Shown: in pieces, positions 24,801 to 38,222 of the stretch | Layout: each line of letters opens with the position of its first letter | Numbering within the stretch: position 1 is the stretch's first letter | DNA from: Hydractinia symbiolongicarpus | Lineage: Eukaryota > Cnidaria > Hydrozoa > Anthoathecata > Hydractiniidae | Reading direction: 5' to 3' | Assembly (NCBI RefSeq): GCF_029227915.1 | Contig: NC_079880.1 | Span: forward strand, 1,800,001-1,864,000 | DNA: 64,000 nucleotides | The notes under the pieces: generated by a model | Database searches by the model: none | Told to the model about the DNA's origin: nothing | Seen by the model: only the letters and a program-made list of their open reading frames with translations | Program-made: the position numbers and the translations under genes

Positions 24801-26870
24801 CAAGCCCGGGATTTACGGGAAATCGCGGGTTTTCGTTTGCCGGCGATTAAACTGCTTTTATTCAGCGTCTCATCAAAAATGAAAACATTCTTGAAAACTA
24901 CAAGTCCTATGCGTTTTAGTGGTGAAATAATAATTTAAAAAATCGTTTGGGAAATGAGTTTACTTCCTGGGTACTTTCTTTGTATACTTTTGACTATACG
25001 GGCCGAGTCCAGGATTTACGGGAAATCGCAGGTTTTCGTTTGCCGGCGATTAAACTTCATTTATTCAGCGTCTCATCAAAAATGAAAACATTTTTAAAAA
25101 CTACAAGTCTCATGCCTTTTAGTGGTGAAATAATAATTTAAAAAATCGTTTAAGAAATGAGTTTACTACCTGGGTACTTTTTTTGTATACTTTTGACTAT
25201 ACGGGCCGAGTCCAGGATTTACGGGAAATCGCAGGTTTTTGTTTGCCGGCGATTAAACTTCTTTTATTCAGCGTCTCATCAAAAATGAAAACTTTTTTAA
25301 AAACTACAAGTCTTATGCGTTTTAGTGGTGAAAAAATAATTTAAAAAATCGTTCTGGAAATGAGTTTACTCCCTGGGTACTTTCTTTGTATACTTTTGAC
25401 TATACGGGCCGAGTCCGAGATTTAAGGAAATCGCAGGTTTTCGTTTGCCGGCGATTAAACTGCTTTTATTCAGCGTCTCATCAAAAATGAAAACATTTTT
25501 GAAAACTACAAGTCTCATGCGTTTTAGTGGTGAAAAAATAATTTAAAAAATCGTTCGGGAAATGAGTTTACTCCCTGGGTAGTTTCTTTGTATACTTTTG
25601 ACTATACGGGCCAAGCCGGGATTTACGGGAAATCGCGGGTTTTCGTTTGCCGGCGATTAAACTTCTTTTATTCAGCGTTTCATCAAAAATGAAAACATTT
25701 TTAAAAACTACAAGTCTTATGCGTTTTAATGGTGAAAAAATAATTTAAAAAATCGTTCTGGAAATGAGTTTACTCACAGGGTACTTTCTTTGTATACATT
25801 CGACTATACGTGCCAAGCCCGGGATTTACGGGAAATCGCGGGTTTTCGTTTGCCGGCGATTAAACTGCTTTTATTCAGCGTCTCATCAAAAATGAAAACA
25901 TTCTTGAAAACTACAAGTCTCATGCGTTTTAGTGGTGAAATAATAATTTAAAAAATCGTTTGGGAAATGAGTTTACTTCCTGGGTACTTTCTTTGTATAT
26001 TTTTGACTATACGGGCCGAGTCCAGGATTTACGGGAAATCGCAGGTTTTCGTTTGCCGGCGATTAAACTTCATTTATTCAGCGTCTCATCAAAAATGAAA
26101 ACATTTTTAAAAACTACAAGTCTCATGCGTTTTAGTGGTGAAAAAGTAATTTAAATAATCGTTTGGGAAATGAGTTTACTTCCTGGGTACTTTCTTTGTA
26201 TACTTTTGACTATACGGGCCGAGTCCAGGATTTACGGGAAATCGCAGGTTTTCGTTTGCCGGCGATTAAACTTCATTTATTCAGCGTCTCATCAAAAATG
26301 AAAACATTTTTAAAAACTACAAGTCTCATGCCTTTTAGTGGTGAAATAATAATTTAAAAAATCGTTTAAAAAATGAGTTTACTACCTGGGTACTTTTTTT
26401 GTATACTTTTGACTATACGGGCCGAGTCCAGGAATTACGGGAAATCGCAGGTTTTTGTTTGCCGGCGATTAAACTTCTTTTATTCAGCGTCTCATCAAAA
26501 ATGAAAACTTTTTTAAAAACTACAAGTCTTATGCGTTTTAGTGGTGAAAAAATAATTTAAAAAATCGTTCTGGAAATGAGTTTACTCCCTGGGTACTTTC
26601 TTTGTATACTTTTGACTATACGGGCCGAGTCCGGGATTTAAGGAAATCGCAGGTTTTCGTTTGCCGGCGATTAAACTTTTTTTATTCAGCGTCTCATCAA
26701 AAATGAAAACATTTTTAAAAACTACAAGTCTCATGCGTTTTAGTGGTGAAAAAATAATTTAAAAAATCGTTCGGGAAATGAGTTTACTCCCTGGGTAGTT
26801 TCTTTGTATACTTTTGACTATACGGGCCAAGCCGGGATTTACGGGAAATCGCGGGTTTTCGTTTGCCGGC
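18767..26870 (+). repeat. Large tandem duplication, copy 2 (~8.1 kb, 40 monomers)
   Basis: Second tandem copy of the preceding block. I found no base difference at the points compared by eye, apart from the single-monomer length difference near 19.88 kb. This suggests a very recent unequal exchange. Its right end lies within 26846-26894, where the sequence switches to a further repeat of the D-C unit. Exact identity was not computed. Confidence 0.92.
20758..20772 (+). repeat. Micro-inverted GC block, occurrence 3
   Basis: Exactly 8103 bp after occurrence 2 and with the same linked changes, so it is a product of the large tandem duplication and not an independent event. Confidence 0.9.
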
Positions 26871-27371
26871 GATTAAACTTCTTTTATTCAGCGTTTCATC
26901 AAAAATGAAAACATTTTTAAAAACTACAAGTCTTATGCGTTTTAATGGTGAAAAAATAATTTAAAAAATCGTTCTGGAAATGAGTTTACTCACAGGGTAC
27001 TTTCTTTGTATACATTCGACTATACGTGCCAAGCCCGGGATTTACGGGAAATCGCGGGTTTTCGTTTGCCGGCGATTAAACTGCTTTTATTCAGCGTCTC
27101 ATCAAAAATGAAAACATTCTTGAAAACTACAAGTCTCATGCGTTTTAGTGGTGAAATAATAATTTAAAAAATCGTTTGGGAAATGAGTTTACTTCCTGGG
27201 TACTTTCTTTGTATATTTTTGACTATACGGGCCGAGTCCAGGATTTACGGGAAATCGCAGGTTTTCGTTTGCCGGCGATTAAACTTCATTTATTCAGCGT
27301 CTCATCAAAAATGAAAACATTTTTAAAAACTACAAGTCTCATGCGTTTTAGTGGTGAAAAAGTAATTTAAA
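24737..27371 (+). repeat. Pentamer, hexamer and partial third unit
   Basis: The D-C-H-F-E pentamer (24737-25749) and hexamer (25750-26965) are duplicates of the units at 16.6-18.9 kb. A third D-C pair (26966-27371) follows, with the same TTTAATGGTG and TGTATATTTTTGAC markers as the pair at about 25.7-26.15 kb. So the hexamer period of 1216 bp continues one step beyond the end of the 8-kb duplication. Confidence 0.85.
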
Positions 27372-29400
27372 TAATCGTTCGGGAAATGAGTTTACTCCCT
27401 GGGTACTTTCGTTGTATACTTTTGACTATACGGGCCGAGTCCAAGATTTACGGGAAATCGGGGATTTTCGTTTGCCGGCGATTAAACTTCTTTTATTCAG
27501 CGTCCCATCAAATATGAAAATATTTTTGAAAACTACAAGTCTCATGCGTTTAGTGGTAAAAAAATAATATAAAAAATCGTTCGGGAAATGAGTTTACTCC
27601 CTGGGTACTTTCTTTGTATACTTTTGACTATACGGGCCGAGTCCAGGATTTACGGGAAATCGCAGGTTTCCGTTTGCCGGCGATTAAACTTCATTTATTC
27701 AGCGTCTCATCAAAAATGAAAACATTTTTAAAAACTACAAGTCTCATGCGTTTTAGTGGTGAAAAAGTAATTTAAAAAATCGTTCGGGAAATGCGTTTAC
27801 TCCCTGGGTACTTTCTTTGTATACTTTTGACTATACGGGCCAAGCCCGGGATTTACGGAAAAACGCGGGTTTTAGTTTGCCGGCGATTAAACTTCTTTTA
27901 TTCAGCGTCTCATAAAAAATGAAAACATTTTTGAAAACTACAAGTCTCATGCGTTTTAGTGGTGAAATAATAATTTAAAAAATCGTTTAAGAAATGAGTT
28001 TACTCCCTGGGTACTTTTTTTGTATACTTTTGACTATACGGGCCGAGTCCAGGATTTACGGGAAATCGCAGGTTTTTGTTTGCCGGCGATTAAACTTCTT
28101 TTATTCAGCGTCCCATCAAATATGAAAATATTTTTGAAAACTACAAGTCTCATGCGTTTAGTGGTAAAAAAATAATATAAAAAATCGTTCGGGAAATGAG
28201 TTTACTCGCTGGGTACTTTCTTTGTATACTTTTGACTATACGGGCCGAGTCCAGGATTTACGGGAAATCGCAGGTTTCCGTTTGCCGGCGATTAAACTTC
28301 ATTTATTCAGCGTCTCATCAAAAATGAAAACATTTTTAAAAACTACAAGTCTCATGCGTTTTAGTGGTGAAAAAGTAATTTAAAAAATCGTTCGGCAAAT
28401 GCGTTTACTCCCTGGGTACTTTCTTTGTATACTTTTGACTATACGGGCCAAGCCCGGGATTTACGGAAAAACGCGGGTTTTAGTTTGCCGGCGATTAAAC
28501 TTCTTTTATTTAGCGTCTCATAAAAAATGAAAACATTTTTGAAAACTACAAGTCTCATGCGTTTTAGTGGTGAAATAATAATTTAAAAAATCGTTCGGGA
28601 AATGAGTTTACTCCCTGGGTACTTTCGTTGTATACTTTTGACTATACGGGCCGAGTCCAAGATTTACGGGAAATCGGGGATTTTCGTTTGCCGGCGATTA
28701 AACTTCTTTTATTCAGCGTCCCATCAAATATGAAAATATTTTTGAAAACTACAAGTCTCATGCGTTTAGTGGTAAAAAAATAATATAAAAAATCGTTCGG
28801 GAAATGAGTTTACTCCCTGGGTACTTTCTTTGTATACTTTTGACTATACGGGCCGAGTCCAGGATTTACGGGAAATCGCAGGTTTCCGTTTGCCGGCGAT
28901 TAAACTTCATTTATTCAGCGTCTCATCAAAAATGAAAACATTTTTAAAAACTACAAGTCTCATGCGTTTTAGTGGTGAAAAAGTAATATAAAAAATCGTT
29001 CGGGAAATGAGTTTACTCCCTGGGTACTTTCTTTGTATACTTTTGACTATACGGGCCGAGTCCAGGATTTACGGGAAATCGCAGGTTTCCGTTTGCCGGC
29101 GATTAAACTTCATTTATTCAGCGTCTCATCAAAAATGAAAACATTTTTAAAAACTACAAGTCTCATGCGTTTTAGTGGTGAAAATGTAATTTAAAAAATC
29201 GTTCGGGAAATGCGTTTACTCCCTGGGTACTTTCTTTGTATACTTTTGACTATACGGGCCAAGCCCGGGATTTACGGAAAAACGCGGGTTTTAGTTTGCC
29301 GGCGATTAAACTTCTTTTATTCAGCGTCTCATAAAAAATGAAAACATTTTTGAAAACTACAAGTCTCATGCGTTTTAGTGGTGAAATAATAATTTAAAAA
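27372..29400 (+). repeat. 1216-bp hexamer with nested 608-bp trimers
   Basis: The rare ACTTTCGTTGTATAC recurs 1216 bp apart (27411 and 28627). Nested within are near-trimeric units marked by CAGGTTTCCGTTTG (about 27.67, 28.27, 28.88 and 29.09 kb) and AAATGCGTTTACTC (about 27.79, 28.40 and 29.21 kb). The monomer around 28.0-28.18 kb has an H-type front and a B-type back. Copies are imperfect, so the boundaries are approximate. Confidence 0.75.
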
Positions 29401-29551
29401 ATCGTTTAAGAAATGAGTTTACTCCCTGGGTACTTTTTTTGTATACTTTTGACTATACGGGCCGAGTCCAGGATTTACGGGAAATCGCAGGTTTTTGTTT
29501 GCCGGCGATTAAACTTCTTTTATTCAGCGTCTCATCAAAAATGAAAACTTT

Positions 29552-31838
29552 TTTAAAAACTACAAGTCTTATGCGTTTTAGTGGAAAAAAAATAATTTAA
29601 AAAAAAGTTCTGGAAATGAGTTTACTCACAGGGTACATTCTTTGTATACATTCGACTATACGTGCCAAGCCCGGGATTTACGGGAAATCGCGGGTTTTCG
29701 TTTGCCGGCGATTAAACTGCTTTTATTCAGCGTCTCATCAAAAATGAAAACATTCTTGAAAACTACAAGTCTCATGCGTTTTAGTGGTGAAATAATAATT
29801 TAAAAAATCGTTTGGGAAATGAGTTTACTTCCTGGGTACTTTCTTTGTATACTTTTGACTATACGGGCCGAGTCCAGGATTTACGGGAAATCGCAGGTTT
29901 TCGTTTGCCGGCGATTAAACTTCATTTAATCAGCGTCTCATCAAAAATGAAAACATTTTTAAAAACTACAAGTCTCATGCCTTTTAGTGGTGAAATAATA
30001 ATTTAAAAAATCGTTTAAGAAATGAGTTTACTACCTGGGTACTTTTTTGTATACTTTTGACTATACGGGCCGAGTCCAGGATTTACGGGAAATCGCAGGT
30101 TTTTGTTTGCCGGCGATTAAACTTCTTTTATTCAGCGTCTCATCAAAAATGAAAACTTTTTTAAAAAATACAAGTCTTATGCGTTTTAGTGGTGAAAAAA
30201 TAATTTAAAAAATCGTTCTGGAAATGAGTTTACTCCCTGGGTACTTTCTTTGTATACTTTTGACTATACGGGCCGAGTCCGGGATTTAAGGAAATCGCAG
30301 GTTTTCGTTTGCCGGCGATTAAACTGCTTTTATTCAGCGTCTCATCAAAAATGAAAACATTTTTGAAAACTACAAGTCTCATGCGTTTTAGTGGTGAAAA
30401 AATAATTTAAAAAATCGTTCGGGAAATGCGTTTACTCCCTGGGTACTTTCTTTGTATACTTTTGACTATACGGGCCAAGCCCGGGATTTACGGAAAAACG
30501 CGGGTTTTAGTTTGCCGGCGATTAAACTTCTTTTATTCAGCGTCTCATAAAAAATGAAAACATTTTTGAAAACTACAAGTCTCATGCGTTTTAGTGGAGA
30601 AATAATAATTTAAAAAATCGTTTAAGAAATGAGTTTACTCCCTGGGTACTTTTTTTGTATACTTTTGACTATACGGGCCGAGTCCAGGATTTACGGGAAA
30701 TCGCAGGTTTTTGTTTGCCGGCGATTAAACTTCTTTTATTTAGCGTCCCATCAAATATGAAAATATTTTTGAAAACTACAAGTCTCATGCGTTTAGTGGT
30801 AAAAAAATAATATAAAAAATCGTTCGGGAAATGAGTTTACTCCCTGGGTACTTTCTTTGTATACTTTTGACTATACGGGCCGAGTCCAGGATTTACGGGA
30901 AATCGCAGGTTTCCGTTTGCCGGCGATTAAACTTCATTTATTCAGCGTCTCATCAAAAATGAAAACATTTTTAAAAACTACAAGTCTTATGCGTTTTAGT
31001 GGAAAAAAAATAATTTAAAAAAAAGTTCTGGAAATGAGTTTACTCACAGGGTACATTCTTTGTATACATTCGACTATACGTGCCAAGCCCGGGATTTACG
31101 GGAAATCGCGGGTTTTCGTTTGCCGGCGATTAAACTGCTTTTATTCAGCGTCTCATCAAAAATGAAAACATTCTTGAAAACTACAAGTCTCATGCGTTTT
31201 AGTGGTGAAATAATAATTTAAAAAATCGTTTGGGAAATGAGTTTACTTCCTGGGTACTTTCTTTGTATACTTTTGACTATACGGGCCGAGTCCAGGATTT
31301 ACGGGAAATCGCAGGTTTTCGTTTGCCGGCGATTAAACTTCATTTATTCAGCGTCTCATCAAAAATGAAAACATTTTTAAAAACTACAAGTCTCATGCCT
31401 TTTAGTGGTGAAATAATAATTTAAAAAATCGTTTAAGAAATGAGTTTACTACCTGGGTACTTTTTTGTATACTTTTGACTATACGGGCCGAGTCCAGGAT
31501 TTACGGGAAATCGCAGGTTTTTGTTTGCCGGCGATTAAACTTCTTTTATTCAGCGTCTCATCAAAAATGAAAACTTTTTTAAAAAATACAAGTCTTATGC
31601 GTTTTAGTGGTGAAAAAATAATATAAAAAATCGTTCTGGAAATGAGTTTACTCCCTGGGTACTTTCTTTGTATACTTTTGACTATACGGGCCGAGTCCGG
31701 GATTTAAGGAAATCGCAGGTTTTCGTTTGCCGGCGATTAAACTGCTTTTATTCAGCGTCTCATCAAAAATGAAAACATTTTTGAAAACTACAAGTCTCAT
31801 GCGTTTTAGTGGTGAAAAAATAATTTAAAAAATCGTTC
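29552..31838 (+). repeat. Heptameric spacing (1418 bp) with duplicated ~870-bp block
   Basis: The block about 29552-30420 is repeated at about 30970-31838. Shared rare markers are TTTTAGTGGAAAAAAAATAATTT, AAAAAAGTTCTGG with GGTACATTC, CATGCCTTTTAG, the shortened GTACTTTTTTGTATAC and AAAAAATACAAG. Private changes such as TTTAATCAGCG (first copy) and AATATAAAAAATCG (second copy) arose after the duplication. The sequence between the two blocks is G-, H/B- and C-type. Confidence 0.85.
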
Positions 31839-33450
31839 GGGAAATGAGTTTACTCCCTGGGTAGTTTCTTTGTATACTTTTGACTATACGGGCCAAGCCG
31901 GGATTTACGGGAAATCGCGGGATTTCGTTTGCCGGCGATTAAACTTCTTTTATTCAGCGTTTCATCAAAAATGAAAACATTTTTAAAAACTACAAGTCTT
32001 ATGCGTTTTAATGGTGAAAAAATAATTTAAAAAATCGTTCTGGAAATGAGTTTACTCACAGGGTACTTTCTTTGTATACATTCGACTATACGTGCCAAGC
32101 CCGGGATTTACGGGAAATCGCGGGTTTTCGTTTGCCGGCGATTAAACTGCTTTTATTCAGCGTCTCATCAAAAATGAAAACATTCTTGAAAACTACAAGT
32201 CGCATGCGTTTTAGTGGTGAAATAATAATTTAAAAAATCGTTTGGGAAATGAGTTTACTTCCTGGGTACTTTCTTTGTATATTTTTGACTATACGGGCCG
32301 AGTCCAGGATTTACGGGAAATCGCAGGTTTTCGTTTGCCGGCGATTAAACTTCATTTATTCAGCGTCTCATCAAAAATGAAAACATTTTTAAAAACTACA
32401 AGTCTCATGCGTTTTAGTGGTGAAAAAGTAATTTAAATAATCGTTCGGGAAATGAGTTTACTCCCTGGGTACTTTCGTTGTATACTTTTGACTATACGGG
32501 CCGAGTCCAAGATTTACGGGAAATCGGTGATTTTCGTTTGCCGGCGATTAAACTTCTTTTATTCAGCGTCCCATCAAATATGAAAATATTTTTGAAAACT
32601 ACAAGTCTCATGCGTTTAGTGGTAAAAAAATAATATAAAAAATCGTTCGGGAAATGAGTTTACTCCCTGGGTACTTTCTTTGTATACTTTTGACTATACG
32701 GGCCGAGTCCAGGATTTACGGGAAATCGCAGGTTTTCGTTTGCCGGCGATTAAACTTCATTTATTCAGCGTCTCATCAAAAATGAAAACATTTTTAAAAA
32801 CTACAAGTCTCATGCGTTTTAGTGGTGAAAAAGTAATTTAAAAAATCGTTCGGGAAATGCGTTTACTCCCTGGGTACTTTCTTTGTATACTTTTGACTAT
32901 ACGGGCCAAGCCCGGGATTTACGGAAAAACGCGGGTTTTAGTTTGCCGGCGATTAAACTTCTTTTATTCAGCGTCTCATAAAAAATGAAAACATTTTTGA
33001 AAACTACAAGTCTCATGCGTTTTAGTGGTGAAATAATAATTTAAAAAATCGTTTAAGAAATGAGTTTACTCCCTGGGTACTTTTTTTGTATACTTTTGAC
33101 TATACGGGCCGAGTCCAGGATTTACGGGAAATCGCAGGTTTTTGTTTGCCGGCGATTAAACTTCTTTTATTCAGCGTCTCATCAAAAATGAAAACTTTTT
33201 TAAAAACTACAAGTCTAATGCGTTTTAGTGGTGAAAAAAGATTTTAAAAAATCGTTCTGGAAATGAGTTTACTCCCTGGGTACTTTCTTTGTATACTTTT
33301 GACTATACGGGCCGAGTCCGGGATTTAAGGAAATCGCAGGTTTTCGTTTGCCGGCGATTAAACTGCTTTTATTCAGCGTCTCATCAAAAATGAAAACATT
33401 TTTGAAAACTACAAGTCTCATGCGTTTTAGTGGTGAAAAAATAATTTAAA

Positions 33451-35474
33451 AAATCGTTCGGGAAATGAGTTTACTCCCTGGGTAGTTTCTTTGTATACTT
33501 TTGAGGATACGGGCCAAGCCGGGATTTACGGGAAATCGCGGGTTTTCGTTTGCCGGCGATTAAACTGCTTTTATTCAGCGTCTCATCAAAAATGAAAACA
33601 TTCTTGAAAACTACAAGTCTCATGCGTTTTAGTGGTGAAATAATAATTTAAAAAATCGTTTGGGAAATGAGTTTACTTCCTGGGTACTTTCTTTGTATAC
33701 TTTTGACTATACGGGCCGAGTCCAGGATTTACGGGAAATCGCAGGTTTTCGTTTGCCGGCGATTAAACTTCATTTATTCAGCGTCTCATCAAAAATGAAA
33801 ACATTTTTAAAAACTACAAGTCTCATGCGTTTTAGTGGTGAAAACGTAATTTAAATAATCGTTCGGGAAATGAGTTTACTCCCTGGGTACTTTCTTTGTA
33901 TACTTTTGACTATACGGGCCGAGTCCGGGATTTACGGGAAATCGCGGATTTTCGTTTGCCGGCGATTAAACTTCTTTTATTCAGCGTCCCATCAAATATG
34001 AAAATATTTTTGAAAACTACAAGTCTCATGCGTTTAGTGGTAAAAAAATAATATAAAAAATCGTTCCGGAAATGAGTTTACTCCCTGGGTACTTTCTTTG
34101 TATACTTTTGACTATACGGGCCAAGCCCGGGATTTAAGGGATATCGCGGGTTTTCGTTTGCCGGCGATTAAACTTCTTTTATTCAGCGTCTCATCAAAAA
34201 TAAAAACATTTTTGAAAACTACAAGTCTCATGCGTTTTAGTGGTGAAAAAGTAATTTAAAAAATCGTTCGGGAAATGAGTTTACTCCCTGGGTACTTTCT
34301 TTGTATACTTTTGACTATACGGGCCGAGTCCGGGATTTACGGGAAATCGCGGATTTTCGTTTGCCGGCGATTAAACTTCTTTTATCCAGCGTCCCATCAA
34401 ATATGAAAATATTTTTGAAAACTACAAGTCTCATGCGTTTAGTGGTAAAAAAATAATTTAAAAAATCGTTCGGGAAATGAGTTTACTCCCTGGGTAGTTT
34501 CTTTGTATACTTTTGAGTATACGGGCCAAGCCGGGATTTACGGGAAATCGCGGGTTTTCGTTTGCCGGCGATTAAACTGCTTTTATTCAGCGTCTCATCA
34601 AAAATGAAAACATTCTTGAAAACTACAAGTCTCATGCGTTTTAGTGGTGAAATAATAATTTAAAAAATCGTTTGGGAAATGAGTTTACTTCCTGGGTACT
34701 TTCTTTGTATACTTTTGACTATACGGGCCGAGTCCAGGATTTACGGGAAATCGCAGGTTTTCGTTTGCCGGCGATTAAACTTCATTTATTAAGCGTCTCA
34801 TCAAAAATGAAAACATTTTTAAAAACTACAAGTCTCATGCGTTTTAGTGGTGAAAAAGTAATTTAAATAATCGTTCGGGAAATGAGTTTACTCCCTGGGT
34901 ACTTTCTTTGTATACTTTTGACTATACGGGCCGAGTCCGGGATTTACGGGAAATCGCGGATTTTCGTTTGCCGGCGATTAAACTTCTTTTATTCAGCGTC
35001 CCATCAAATATGAAAATATTTTTGAAAACTACAAGTCTCATGCGTTTAGTGGTGAAAAAGTAATTTAAAAAATCGTTCGGGAAATGAGTTTACTCCCTGG
35101 GTACTTTCTTTGTATACTTTTGACTATACGGGCCAAGCCCGGGATTTAAGGGATATCGCGGGTTTTCGTTTGCCGGCGATTAAACTTCTTTTATTCAGCG
35201 TCTCATCAAAAATGAAAACATTTTTGAAAACTACAAGTCTCATGCGTTTTAGTGGTGAAAAAGTAATTTAAAAAATCGTTCGGGAAATGAGTTTACTCCC
35301 TGGGTACTTTCTTTGTGTACTTTTGACTATACGGGCCGAGTCCAGGATTTACGGGAAATCGCGGATTTTCGTTTGCCGGCGATTAAACTTCTTTTATCCA
35401 GCGTCCCATCAAATATGAAAATATTTTTGAAAACTACAAGTCTCATGCGTTTAGTGGTAAAAAAATAGTATAAA
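33451..35474 (+). repeat. Pentameric HOR, two copies of 1012 bp
   Basis: Copies 33451-34462 and 34463-35474 each have the order E/D chimera, C, B, I, B. The first monomer has an E-type front (GGGTAGTTTC, CCAAGCCGGG) and a D-type back (AAACTGC, AACATTCTTG, GTGAAATAATAATTT). It also shares a change at the same place: CTTTTGAGGATAC in copy 1 and CTTTTGAGTATAC in copy 2, against the usual CTTTTGACTATAC. Confidence 0.88.
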
Positions 35475-38222
35475 AAATCGTTCGGGAAATGAGTTTACTC
35501 CCTGGGTACTTTCTTTGTATACTTTTGACTATACGGGCCAAGCCCGGGATTTACGGGAAATCGCGGGTTTTCGTTTGCTGGCGATTAAACTTCTTTCATT
35601 CAGCGTCTCATCAAAAATGAAAACATTTTTAAAAACTACAAGTCTTATGCGTTTTAGTGGTGAAAAAATAATTTAAAAAATCGTTCTGGAAATGAGTTTA
35701 CTCACAGGGTACTTTCTTTGTATACATTCGACTATACGTGCCAAGCCCGGGATTTACGGGAAATCGCGGGTTTTCGTTTGCCGGCGATTAAACTGCTTTT
35801 ATTCAGCGTCTCATCAAAAATGAAAACATTTTTGAAAACTACAAGTCTCATGCGTTTTAGTGGTGAAAAAATAATTTAAAAAATCGTTCGGGAAATGAGT
35901 TTACTCCCTGGGTAGTTTCTTTGTATACTTTTGACTATACGGGCCAAGCCGGGATTTACGGGAAATCGCGGGTTTTCGTTTGCCGGCGATTAAACTTCTT
36001 TTATTCAGCGTCTCATCAAAAATGAAAACATTTTTAAAAACTACAAGTCTCATGCGTTTTAGTGGTGAAAAAGTAATTTAAATAATCGTTTGGGAAATGA
36101 GTTTACTTCCTGGGTACTTTCTTTGTATACTTTTGACTATACGGGCCGAGTCCAGGATTTACGGGAAATCGCAGGTTTTCGTTTACCGGCGATTAAACTT
36201 CATTTATTCAGCGTCTCATAAAAAATGAAAACATTTTTAAAAACTACAAGTCTCATGCGTTTTAGTGGTGAAAAAGTAATTTAAATAATCGTTCGAGAAA
36301 TGAGTTTACTCCCTGGGTACTTTCTTTGTATACTTTTGACTATACGGGCCGAGTCCGGGATTTACGGGAAATCGGGGATTTTCGTTTGCCGGCGATTAAA
36401 CTTCTTTTATTCAGCGTCATATCAAATATGAAAATATTTTTGAAAACTACAAGTCTCATGCGTTTAGTGGTAAAAAAATAATATAAAAAATCGTTCGGGA
36501 AATGAGTTTACTCCCTGGGTACTTTCTTTGTAAACTTTTGACTATACGGGCCGAGTCCAGGATTTACGGGAAATCGCAGGTTTTTGTTTGCCGGCGATTA
36601 AACTTCTTTTATTCAGCGTCTCATCAAAAATGAAAACTTTTTTAAAAACTACAAGTCTTATGCGTTTTAGTGGTGAAAAAATAATTTAAAAAATCGTTCT
36701 GGAAATGAGTTTACTCCCTGGGTACTTTCTTTGTATACTTTTGACTATACGGGCCGAGTCCGGGATTTAAGGAAATCGCAGATTTTCGTTTGCCGGCGAT
36801 TAAACTGCTTTTATTCAGCGTCTCATCAAAAATGAAGACATTTTTGATAACTACAAGTCTCATGCGTTTTAGTGGTGAAAAAATAATTTAAAAAATCGTT
36901 CGGGAAATGAGTTTACTCCCTGGGTAGTTTCTTTGTATACTTTTGACTATACGGGCCAAGCCGGGATTTACGGGAAATCGCGGGTTTTCGTTTGCCGGCG
37001 ATTAAACTTCTTTTATTCAGCGTCTCATCAAAAATGAAAACATTTATAAAAACTACAAGTCTTATGCGTTTTAGTGGTGAAAAAATAATTTAAAAAAAAG
37101 TTCTGGAAATGAGTTTACTCACAGGGTACTTTCTTTGTATACATTCGACTATACGTGCCAAGCCCGGGATTTACGGGAAATCGCGGGTTTTCGTTTGCCG
37201 GCGATTAAACTGCTTTTATTCAGCGTCTCATCAGAAATGAAAACATTCTTGAAAACTACAAGTCTCATGCGTTTTAGTGGTGAAATAATAATTTAAAAAA
37301 TCGTTTGGGAAATGAGTTTACTTCCTGGGTACTTTCTTTGTATACTTTTGACTATAAGGGCCGAGTCCAGGATTTACGGGAAATCGCAGGTTTTCGTTTG
37401 CCGGCGATTAAACTTCATTTATTCAGCGTCTCATCAAAAATGAAAACATTTTTAAAAACTACAAGTCTCATGCGTTTTAGTGGTGAAAAAGTAATTTAAA
37501 TAATCGTTCGGGAAATGAGTTTACTTCCTGGGTACTTTCGTTGTATACTTTTGACTATACGGGCCGAGTCCGGGATTTACGGGAAATCGGGGATTTTCGT
37601 TTGCCGGCGATTAAACTTCTTTTATTCAGCGTCCCATCAAATATGAAAATATTTTTGAAAACTACAAGTCTCATGCGTTTAGTGGTAAAGAAATAATATA
37701 AAAAATCGTTCGGGAAATGAGTTTACTCCCTGGGTACTTTCTTTGTATACTTTTGACTATACGGGCCGAGTCCGGGATTTAAGGAAATCGCAGATTTTCG
37801 TTTGCCGGCGATTAAACTGCTTTTATTCAGCGTCTCATCAAAAATGAAAACATTTTTGAAAACTACAAGTCTCATGCGTTTTAGTGGTGAAAAAATAATT
37901 TAAAAAATCGTTCGGGAAATGAGTTTACTCCCTGGGTAGTTTCTTTGTATACTTTTGACTATACGGGCCAAGCCGGGATTTACGGGAAATCGCGGGTTTT
38001 CGTTTGCCGGCGATTAAACTTCTTTTATTCAGCGTCTCATCAAAAATGAAAACATTTTTAAAAACTACAAGTCTTATGCGTTTTAGTGGTGAAAAAATAA
38101 TTTAAAAAAAAGTTCTGGAAATGAGTTTACTCACAGGGTACTTTCTTTGTATGCATTCGACTATACGTGCCAAGCCCGGGATTTACGGGAAATCGCGGGT
38201 TTTCGTTTGCCGGCGATTAAAC

